Assembly: GCA_946480465.1 (NCBI GenBank)
Contig: CAMLJY010000180.1
Span: 1-5,199, forward strand
Origin: an uncultured Burkholderiales bacterium
GTDB lineage: Bacteria; Pseudomonadota; Gammaproteobacteria; Burkholderiales; Burkholderiaceae
Length of the DNA: 5,199 bases
Direction of reading: 5' to 3'
Shown: piece after piece, positions 1 through 4,411 of the stretch
Position numbering within the stretch: the stretch's first letter is position 1
Layout: every line of letters starts with the position of its first letter
The notes under the pieces: generated by a model
Database searches by the model: none
What the model saw: only the letters and a program-made list of their open reading frames with translations
Told to the model about the DNA's origin: nothing
Translations under genes and position numbers: made by a program

Positions 1-552
1 GCCGACCTGGACGCCGTGCTGGCCCGCTACAACCAGGTGGTCGACGTGAGCCGCGACGACCTGCACCAGCTGCTGGAACAGACGCACATCGAGGCTTACC
101 GCCGCCGCTCCAGCCACACCCGCTGCGCCGACGTGATGTCACCCGACCCGGTGTCGGTGCACTTCGGCACGCCGCTGCAGGAGGCGTGGACGCTGCTGCG
201 ACAGCACCGCTTCAAGGCGCTGCCGGTGGTGGACCGCGCGCGCCGCGTGATCGGCATCGTCACGCTGGCCGACTTCATGCGCCAGGGCGAGCTGGACCAG
301 CACGACGGCTGGGGCCGGCGCCTGCGCGACCTGGTGCGGCCGAGCCCCGGCAGCCACAGCGACAAGCCGGAGGCGGTGGGCCAGATCATGACGCGCCAAG
401 TACGCGTCGTCAGCGCCGAGCGGCCCATCGCCGACCTGCTGCCGATGTTCGCCGACACCGGGCACCACCACGTGCCGGTGATCGATGCCGAGCGCCGGCT
501 GGTGGGGATGATCACGCAGTCGGACCTGGTGCGGGCGCTGTGCCGCGAATGA
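1..552 (+). CDS. HPP family protein, C-terminal tandem CBS domains (5' partial)
   Basis: The frame is open from base 1, with no ATG near the edge, and ends at TGA 550-552, giving 183 visible codons. Two CBS domains are clear: visible residues about 43-95 (from CADVMSPDPVSV to GIVTLADFMR) and about 125-181 (from VGQIMTRQVRVV to GMITQSDLVRAL). Both keep the G-x-x-T-x-x-D signature (G85/T88/D91 and G169/T172/D175) used by CBS pairs to bind adenine nucleotides, so the module looks ligand-competent. The lead-in DLDAVLARYNQVVDVSRDDL resembles, from memory, the linker joining the four-helix membrane HPP domain to CBS domains in Burkholderiales proteins. The membrane part would lie upstream of the window, so the HPP assignment is inference. 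Probable role: a membrane protein gated by cellular energy state; the transported substrate cannot be told. A GTG at 16 is in frame but is more likely internal than a start. It converges on the acetyltransferase gene ending at 643. Confidence 0.85.
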   Translation, partial: ADLDAVLARYNQVVDVSRDDLHQLLEQTHIEAYRRRSSHTRCADVMSPDPVSVHFGTPLQEAWTLLRQHRFKALPVVDRARRVIGIVTLADFMRQGELDQHDGWGRRLRDLVRPSPGSHSDKPEAVGQIMTRQVRVVSAERPIADLLPMFADTGHHHVPVIDAERRLVGMITQSDLVRALCRE

Positions 553-562
553 AAGCGGCATG

Positions 563-634
563 GGGTACGGGGCTGCAGGTGTCGGGATTTGGCGGACCTG
601 CGCGCACCGCCTTCGCGCCGCGGCCGCCGTACCC
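563..634. other. Nested inverted repeats between convergent genes
   Basis: The 90-bp convergent spacer 553-642 holds an 8-bp perfect inverted repeat, GGGTACGG at 563-570 and CCGTACCC at 627-634. Inside it is a smaller stem, GCAGGT at 575-580 and ACCTGC at 596-601, with a 15-nt loop. The position between two converging 3' ends suits a bidirectional terminator. There is no T-run on either strand and the outer loop is 56 nt, so intrinsic termination is not demonstrated. Short inverted repeats are frequent by chance at this base composition. Confidence 0.25.
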
Positions 635-642
635 GCTGGTTC

Positions 643-1215
643 TCAGCGCGGGCCCGAAGCCGATCCGCCCGGGGTGCCGAGCGAACGCACGAAGAGCCGG
701 TTCTCGTAGGCGATGCCGTCGATGACGTAGGTGGTGGCGCCGACGTCGGCATAGCCGCGGCGCGGGTAGAAGGCGCGTGCGCGGGCATTGCCGGACCAGG
801 CGGTCAGCCACATCGTGCCGGCACCGGCCGCTGCTGCGGCCGCCTCGGCCGCGCGCAGCAGCCGCGTGCCGAGGCCGCCGCCGGCGAAGCGCTGCAGCAC
901 GTAGAGGCGGAACAGCTCGGCCGGCGCCTGCGCCCGCACGCCCTGGTGCGCGGCACGCGGCCGCCAGTGCGCGAAGCCCAGCAGGTGGCCGTCGCGTTCG
1001 GCGACGATGAAGCGCTGGTCATCGAGGGCCAGCGCGGCGGCGGTGACATCGGGCGACAGCGTCTGCAGCACCTCGCGCGCCAGGTCGGGCCGGATGCCGT
1101 CGGGCGCGTAGGTCTCGAGGAAGACCTGCATGCCGAGCACGCCGATGCACAGCGCGTCGCCGACGCCGGCGGGGCGCAGTTCGATGTCGCCTTCGGTGCC
1201 GCTCATTTCAGGCAT
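643..1215 (-). CDS. GNAT family N-acetyltransferase 1
   Basis: A 190-residue protein of the Gcn5-related acetyltransferase fold, which moves an acetyl group from acetyl-CoA to an amine; the acceptor cannot be predicted. The domain starts at IELRPAG (residues 11-17). Strand beta-4 and the CoA loop are LFRLYVLQRFAGGGLGTRLL (101-120). The G-x-G-x-G core (G112, G114, G116) is present, but the leading Arg/Gln of the usual R/Q-x-x-G-x-G motif is Ala111. The C-terminal motif W-x-x-x-N-x-x-A-x-x-FY-x-x-x-G (W140 to G154) is typical and places Tyr150 as the likely general acid. Start choice: ATG at 1215 has a GAG 5 nt upstream and overlaps the end of the upstream GNAT gene by 8 bp. The in-frame ATG at 1206 (protein MSGTEGD...) lies 1 nt past that gene's TGA and is nearly as good; both imply translational coupling. 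The gene stops at TGA 645-643. Confidence 0.85.
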   Translation of the reverse strand: MPEMSGTEGDIELRPAGVGDALCIGVLGMQVFLETYAPDGIRPDLAREVLQTLSPDVTAAALALDDQRFIVAERDGHLLGFAHWRPRAAHQGVRAQAPAELFRLYVLQRFAGGGLGTRLLRAAEAAAAAAGAGTMWLTAWSGNARARAFYPRRGYADVGATTYVIDGIAYENRLFVRSLGTPGGSASGPR

Positions 1216-1684
1216 CAGCACTCGGGCGCACGTAGTGGATGTCCCACTCGCTTTCCTCGACCTGGCGGAAGCCGTGGCGCTGGTAGAAGCGGTTGGAGTC
1301 GCTGCCGCGCAGCGCGCCGACCCGCAGCGGCAGGCGCTGCGCATCGGCATCGGCGAAGACATGGGCCAGCACGGCGGCACCGATGCCGCGGCCCTGGTGC
1401 GCCGGGTGCACGTACAGGTGGTCCAGCAGCAGCCCGCCCTGGCAGGGCCGCACGACGACGAAGCCGACGCGCTCGCCGCCGACGAGCACGTGCCGCGTCA
1501 GCTCCGGCGTGAAGGTCGAGAGGAAGCGGTCGCGTGCCCGCTGCGGATCGAAGCGGCCGATGCGCTCCAGGCTCTCGCGCATCGCGGCGATGCGCAGCGC
1601 GACCAGGGCCTCGGCGTCGGCCGACTCCGCCGGGCTGAATGCCAGCGCGGGCGCGCTGCCGGGTGCAGGGTCGGGGGTGCTCAT
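1208..1684 (-). CDS. GNAT family N-acetyltransferase 2
   Basis: A 158-residue single-domain acetyltransferase, a normal GNAT length. The acetyl-CoA pyrophosphate loop is a textbook Q-x-x-G-x-G: QGRGIG at residues 97-102, following LDHLYVHPAH (88-97). The C-terminal acceptor and CoA motif SNRFYQRHGF is at 130-139, with Tyr134 as likely general acid. An N-terminal IGRFDPQRARDRF stretch (42-54) is, from memory, shared by a family of small uncharacterised proteobacterial GNATs; the substrate is unknown. Start: ATG at 1684 leaves a short disordered PA-rich leader before the fold. ATG at 1708 would add eight residues (MPDPHNRR); neither has a clear Shine-Dalgarno, so the start is uncertain. It lies 97 bp downstream of udgX. 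Its stop overlaps or abuts the start of GNAT 1, so the two form a translationally coupled pair. They align only in the shared motifs and are not a recent duplication. Confidence 0.87.
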   Translation of the reverse strand: MSTPDPAPGSAPALAFSPAESADAEALVALRIAAMRESLERIGRFDPQRARDRFLSTFTPELTRHVLVGGERVGFVVVRPCQGGLLLDHLYVHPAHQGRGIGAAVLAHVFADADAQRLPLRVGALRGSDSNRFYQRHGFRQVEESEWDIHYVRPSADA

Positions 1685-1781
1685 GCGGCGATTGTGCGGG
1701 TCCGGCATGGTGGCCAGGCTCGAACGCCGCGCGCCGGCCGTGCGCGTGGGCCGCGGGCCGGGCCGGGGCCGTCGCCGCGGT

Positions 1782-2429
1782 TCAGCCACCCGCCGGCCGT
1801 GGGCGCGCTGCGGTGTCCGCCGGCGGCTGCGGCTGCAGCCGCGGCGTGGCCTGGTCCAGGTCGGCCACCCAGGCGGCGAATGCGGCATCGAACTGCGCGC
1901 GGTCGCCGCGCAGCAGCGCCGACGGGTGCAGCGTGATCAGCACCGGGATGCCGTCGGCCCGGGTGAACCAGCGGCCACGCTCGCGCAGCACCGGCACCGG
2001 CTGGCCCAGCAGAGACCGGGCGGCGGTGGCGCCCAGCGCGACGATGGCCGCGGGGCGGATGGCGCCGATCTCGCGCTCCAGCCACTGCAGGCAGGCGGCG
2101 GCTTCGCGCTGGGTGGGGGTCTTGTGCATGCGGCGGGTGCCGCGCAGCGTGAAGCTGAAATGCTTGACGGCATTGGTCACGTAGACCGCGTCGCCGGGCC
2201 AGCCCAGCTGTGCCATGGCCCGCCGCAGCACGCCGCCCGCGGGGCCGACGAAGGGCCGCCCCGCCAGGTCTTCCTTGTCGCCCGGCTGCTCGCCCACCAG
2301 CATCAGCCGCGCCCGCGCCGCCCCTTCGCCGAAGACCACCTGCGTCGCCGGCTCGCCGAGCGGGCAGTCGCGGCAGGCGGCCGCGGCCTCGCGCAGGGTC
2401 TGCAGGGTGCGGGCAACGGAGGTGGCCAT
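1782..2429 (-). CDS. udgX: UdgX family uracil-DNA binding protein / uracil-DNA glycosylase
   Basis: A 215-residue member of the uracil-DNA glycosylase superfamily, UdgX branch, close to the size of the mycobacterial protein. UdgX enzymes excise uracil from DNA and become covalently attached to the resulting site through a histidine. Seen here: Fe-S region CRDC (C19, C22); motif A GEQPGDKED (46-54) with the UdgX-type Gln where family-4 enzymes usually have Ala; FVGPAG (60-65); TNAVKHFSF (85-93); the Arg-rich loop GTRRMHKTP (97-105); C113; and motif B HPSALLR (168-174). His102 matches the covalent histidine. C19, C22 and C113 are three cluster ligands; His90 sits where family-4 enzymes have the remaining Cys and is inferred to be the fourth. 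The tail after residue 190 is Pro/Ala-rich and probably disordered. This is a stand-alone form, not the longer fusion seen in some bacteria. The ATG at 2429 is the only plausible start, though no Shine-Dalgarno is visible. Confidence 0.9.
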   Translation of the reverse strand: MATSVARTLQTLREAAAACRDCPLGEPATQVVFGEGAARARLMLVGEQPGDKEDLAGRPFVGPAGGVLRRAMAQLGWPGDAVYVTNAVKHFSFTLRGTRRMHKTPTQREAAACLQWLEREIGAIRPAAIVALGATAARSLLGQPVPVLRERGRWFTRADGIPVLITLHPSALLRGDRAQFDAAFAAWVADLDQATPRLQPQPPADTAARPRPAGG

Positions 2430-2437
2430 GGTGCGTG

Positions 2438-2461
2438 CGCCGGCACAGGAGCAAGCCGGCG
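2438..2461 (-). promoter_or_regulatory. Hairpin in the udgX leader
   Basis: CGCCGGC at 2438-2444 and GCCGGCG at 2455-2461 form a perfect 7-bp stem with a 10-nt loop, ending 8 nt before the udgX ATG. In the minus-strand transcript it would cover the place where a ribosome binding site is expected. Its outer three bases (2459-2461) are also used by the adjoining hairpin 2459-2492, so the two full structures compete. Any regulatory role is inference. Confidence 0.3.
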
Positions 2462-2492
2462 GCCTGACCGGCCCGTCGGCCGGTAGGGCCGC
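2459..2492 (-). terminator. GC-rich hairpin abutting the transglutaminase stop codon
   Basis: The inner stem is ACCGGCC at 2467-2473 pairing with GGCCGGT at 2478-2484 across a 4-nt loop. The outer stem is GCGGCC at 2459-2464 pairing with GGCCGC at 2487-2492, separated from the inner one by a 2x2 internal loop. It starts at the base directly after the transglutaminase TGA (2495-2493). Position and stability suit a terminator or 3'-end-protecting structure. No U-tract follows on the minus strand, so it is not a classical intrinsic terminator and may let transcription continue into udgX. Confidence 0.4.
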
Positions 2493-3416
2493 TCAGCGCC
2501 GCGCCGGCGCGCGCCGGCGCACGCGGCGGATCTCCGGGCTCATCGAGCGCATGGTGGCCGGGCCGAAGATGGTGGCGAAGGCCACGTCCTTGGCATCGTG
2601 GCCGATGGCGATGCGCACCAGGTCGTCCACCGGCGACAGCCGTGTTGCATCGAACGTCACCCAGCGGCCGCCGACGTAGGCTTCGAAGACCGCGTGGAAA
2701 TCCGGCGGCGGTTCGTCGAAGACCGCGTAGCCGACCACCAGCCGCGCCGGGATGTTCAGCGCGCGGCAGAAGGCGATGCCCAGGTGCGCGAAATCGCGGC
2801 AGACGCCGGCGCGCTGCACGAAGACGTCGCGCGCGGTCGTCGTCGGCTGGGTCGAGCCGATGCGGTACTCGATGTTGTCGTGGATCCAGTCGGCGATGGC
2901 CTGCACCCGCGCGTGCCCCGGCGGCAGCCCGCCGAAGAGCTTGAACGCGGCCGAGCCCAGCAGGTCGGATTCGCAGTAGCGCGTGGGCATCAGGCAGTGC
3001 AGCAGCCCGTCGGGCAGCTCGGCGATCGGCAGCTCGGGGGCCTGCGGGTCGGCGGGCCGCGGCCTGCGTTCGACCCGGGCGCGGTAGCGCAGCGACAAGG
3101 GACCGGCCTCGGCATGCAGGCGCAGCAGGCGCTGGCCGACCTGGGCATCGGCATAGACGTGCGGGTTGCACCTCGGACGGATCTGCAGCGATTCGCGCAG
3201 CACCGCCTGGTCCAGGCCGTCCAGCGCATGGACCTGGAACAGGAAGTCGCAGGGGCCGCTCAGTTCGTAGCTTAGGCGGCAGTCGACGTCGAACTGCCGC
3301 GGTGCCGGCGCGCCGGCCGGCCCCGGCGGCGCGGCCTCGGGCGCCGGCGCGGCGCGGTGTTCACGGTCGAGGAGGGGGAGGCTGGTGTCCGCCTCCCGTT
3401 CGACGGGGTGGGTCAT
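2493..3416 (-). CDS. Transglutaminase-like family protein (cysteine-protease fold)
   Basis: A 307-residue protein with no signal peptide or membrane segment, so probably cytoplasmic. Residues 1-40 are a Pro/Ala-rich leader. About 41-118 form a beta-rich N-terminal domain (QFDVDCRLSYEL to LSLRYRARVE) of the type preceding bacterial transglutaminase-like domains. The catalytic domain covers about 165-275, with triad Cys206 (in RAGVCRDFAHLG), His241 (PDFHAVFEAY) and Asp256 (WVTFDATR), all intact. The upstream signature AIADWIHDNIEYRIGSTQ (173-190) is also typical. Bacterial members act as peptidases or amidases, or cross-link glutamine; the substrate here is unknown. The tail is very basic (RRVRRRAPARR, 297-307). 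ATG at 3416 is the first Met of the domain frame; no Shine-Dalgarno is visible and nearby upstream codons offer no better start. It lies 110 bp after the membrane protein gene and 63 bp before udgX. Confidence 0.88.
   Translation of the reverse strand: MTHPVEREADTSLPLLDREHRAAPAPEAAPPGPAGAPAPRQFDVDCRLSYELSGPCDFLFQVHALDGLDQAVLRESLQIRPRCNPHVYADAQVGQRLLRLHAEAGPLSLRYRARVERRPRPADPQAPELPIAELPDGLLHCLMPTRYCESDLLGSAAFKLFGGLPPGHARVQAIADWIHDNIEYRIGSTQPTTTARDVFVQRAGVCRDFAHLGIAFCRALNIPARLVVGYAVFDEPPPDFHAVFEAYVGGRWVTFDATRLSPVDDLVRIAIGHDAKDVAFATIFGPATMRSMSPEIRRVRRRAPARR
2501..2520. repeat. 20-bp perfect palindrome / tandem GCGCCGGCGC
   Basis: The 10-mer GCGCCGGCGC occurs twice in tandem at 2501-2510 and 2511-2520. 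Because each copy is its own reverse complement, the 20-bp whole is also a perfect palindrome. It lies inside the last codons of the transglutaminase gene and encodes part of its Arg/Ala/Pro-rich tail. It could fold in RNA next to the hairpin at 2459-2492. It may simply reflect extreme GC codon use. Confidence 0.5.
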
Positions 3417-3441
3417 GTCAGGGCGGCGCCCGGCGCCGAAG

Positions 3442-3455
3442 TGCGGATCTCCGCA
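3442..3455. other. Small hairpin in the transglutaminase leader
   Basis: TGCGG at 3442-3446 and CCGCA at 3451-3455 make a 5-bp stem with a 4-nt loop, 25 nt upstream of the transglutaminase ATG. The 110-bp spacer 3417-3526 otherwise holds only GC-rich low-complexity sequence and the hairpin at 3497-3519. No promoter can be recognised there. Confidence 0.2.
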
Positions 3456-3496
3456 TTGCAGCGCGGCGGCACGCAGCCGGCCATCGGCGCGCGGCG

Positions 3497-3519
3497 CGGC
3501 GCCGCGTAGGACGGCGCCG
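3497..3519 (-). terminator. GC-rich hairpin after the BPSS1780-family gene
   Basis: CGGCGCC at 3497-3503 and GGCGCCG at 3513-3519 form a perfect 7-bp stem with a 9-nt loop. It begins 7 nt after the membrane-protein TGA (3529-3527). No U-run follows on the minus strand, so it is at best a weak or factor-assisted terminator, or a 3'-end stabiliser for the upstream message. Confidence 0.3.
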
Positions 3520-3526
3520 ATGCCGC

Positions 3527-4270
3527 TCAGCCGCCGAAGATGTCGCGGTACGAGACGTAAATGGTGATCATCAGCAGCGGCAGCAGCACCAGCCAGCCGA
3601 GGCCGAACGGGATCGACGCGACGATGGCGGCGATGAAGTAGATCACCGTGTAGAGGATCAGGGGAACGATGTTGCGCAGGGAGCCCGTGACGCTGGTCTT
3701 GATGGCGTCCACCGGCGACAGGCCGCCCAGCATCACCAGGCCCGGCGCGAACCAGAACGCCATGCCGACCACGATGCCGATCACGAAGAAGACCAGCACC
3801 ATCATCAGCCCCATGCCCGCCGCGGCCAGCGCGCCGCCGGCGCTGCTGGCCCCGGTGGCCGCGCCACTGACGCCGATGCCCACCGCCGCGCCCGCGCCGA
3901 ACAGGAACATCAGCACGCCCAGCCCGAAGACCACCGCCAGCAGCAGCGCACCCAGGACGATCAGCGAACTCATGCGCTCGGACTTGAAGGCCGAGAACAC
4001 GTCGCCGATCTCGAGCGCGCCGCCGCCGGCCACCTTGCGCGCGGCGAGCATCCAGCTCGCGGTGAACACCGGCGCCAGCAGCGCCAATGCCAGCGCGCCC
4101 AGGATGGGAATGAGTGCCAGCACGAACACGATCACGCCGGTCACCAGCCCCAGCACGATCCACAGGCCCGGGTTCTTCAGGAACAGCGCCCAGGCGTCTG
4201 TCCACCAGCCGAGGCCGCGGCCTGCATCGACGCTGCGGACACCGGCGGCGGTGCCAATGGTTTGGTTCAT
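3527..4270 (-). CDS. BPSS1780 family integral membrane protein
   Basis: A 247-residue polytopic inner-membrane protein; the family is named after a Burkholderia locus and has no established function. A short soluble N-terminus with GLGWWTDAWALFLKNPG (19-35) leads into hydrophobic stretches at about 36-75 (two passes), 102-135, 147-182 and 200-240, five to six membrane segments in all. Hydrophilic turns carry EIGDVFSAFKSERM (87-100) and SPVDAIKTSVTGSLRN (185-200), patterns I associate with this family. The loop at 126-152 is extremely Gly/Ala/Ser-rich. Start: ATG at 4270 has a strong GGAGGG 9 nt upstream. An in-frame ATG at 4360 would add 30 polar residues but lacks a Shine-Dalgarno. It is the first gene of the minus-strand run and is divergent from the RNB gene, so the promoter for at least this gene should lie in 4271-4411. 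Confidence 0.88.
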   Translation of the reverse strand: MNQTIGTAAGVRSVDAGRGLGWWTDAWALFLKNPGLWIVLGLVTGVIVFVLALIPILGALALALLAPVFTASWMLAARKVAGGGALEIGDVFSAFKSERMSSLIVLGALLLAVVFGLGVLMFLFGAGAAVGIGVSGAATGASSAGGALAAAGMGLMMVLVFFVIGIVVGMAFWFAPGLVMLGGLSPVDAIKTSVTGSLRNIVPLILYTVIYFIAAIVASIPFGLGWLVLLPLLMITIYVSYRDIFGG

Positions 4271-4279
4271 GGTGAACTG

Positions 4280-4285
4280 CCCTCC
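4280..4285 (-). promoter_or_regulatory. Ribosome binding site of the BPSS1780-family gene
   Basis: GGAGGG on the minus strand lies 9 nt before the ATG at 4270. It is the strongest Shine-Dalgarno in the window and decides this start over the in-frame ATG at 4360. Confidence 0.75.
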
Positions 4286-4399
4286 ATCAGTGAAGCGCGC
4301 CTCGCTGGCCGCTTCGTGGGGTTGATAAGCCGGGGGCAGTCTAGTCCCGCGCGGTTTCATTGGCGCGGCTGATCCACACTCGGGCGTTTCAAGCGTTTC

Positions 4400-4405
4400 G
4401 GAGAA
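4400..4405 (+). promoter_or_regulatory. Ribosome binding site of the RNB gene
   Basis: GGAGAA lies 6 nt before the ATG at 4412, ideal spacing. It fixes the start of a protein that is otherwise unusual in lacking N-terminal RNA-binding domains. Confidence 0.7.
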
Positions 4406-4411
4406 CCTTCG

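Larger units (their letters stand above)
4271..4411. promoter_or_regulatory. Divergent intergenic region (membrane protein / RNB ribonuclease)
   Basis: These 141 bp separate two divergent starts, so promoters for both directions must be here. The centre (about 4322-4360) is the least GC-rich part and contains TTGATA at 4322-4327. On the minus strand there is TTGAAA at 4397-4392 and a TAGACT-like hexamer near 4344-4339. None makes a -35/-10 pair with 16-18 nt spacing, so I do not assign a promoter. No operator-like dyad stands out. Confidence 0.5.

Noticed and set aside
139..788. Minus-strand open frames opposite the CBS-domain coding region
   Set aside because: The plus frame has two textbook CBS domains; the opposite frames are low-complexity shadows.
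1751..1780. CCGCGG repeated at 1751-1756 and 1775-1780 just after the udgX stop, as a possible terminator
   Set aside because: Only 6 bp with an 18-nt loop and no T-run; self-complementary CCGCGG is expected often at this GC content.
1293..2486. 397-residue open frame on the plus strand antisense to GNAT 2 and udgX
   Set aside because: Low-complexity Arg/Ala/Gly/Pro translation with no domain. It is a by-product of GC-rich third positions opposite two well-supported genes.
1681..3171. 496-residue minus-strand frame spanning udgX and the transglutaminase gene
   Set aside because: It is out of frame with both recognised proteins, and its translation is Arg/Ala/Pro-rich without motifs.
3829..3892. 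Gly/Ala/Ser-rich repeat-like stretch inside the membrane protein gene
   Set aside because: The codons are irregular and no unit repeats exactly; it reads as a compositionally biased membrane loop, not a DNA repeat.
3302..4372. 356-residue plus-strand frame opposite the membrane protein gene
   Set aside because: The translation is rich in His, Gln, Arg and Asp, as expected from the complement of hydrophobic codons. No domain is recognisable, and the opposite strand has a clear membrane protein with a strong Shine-Dalgarno.
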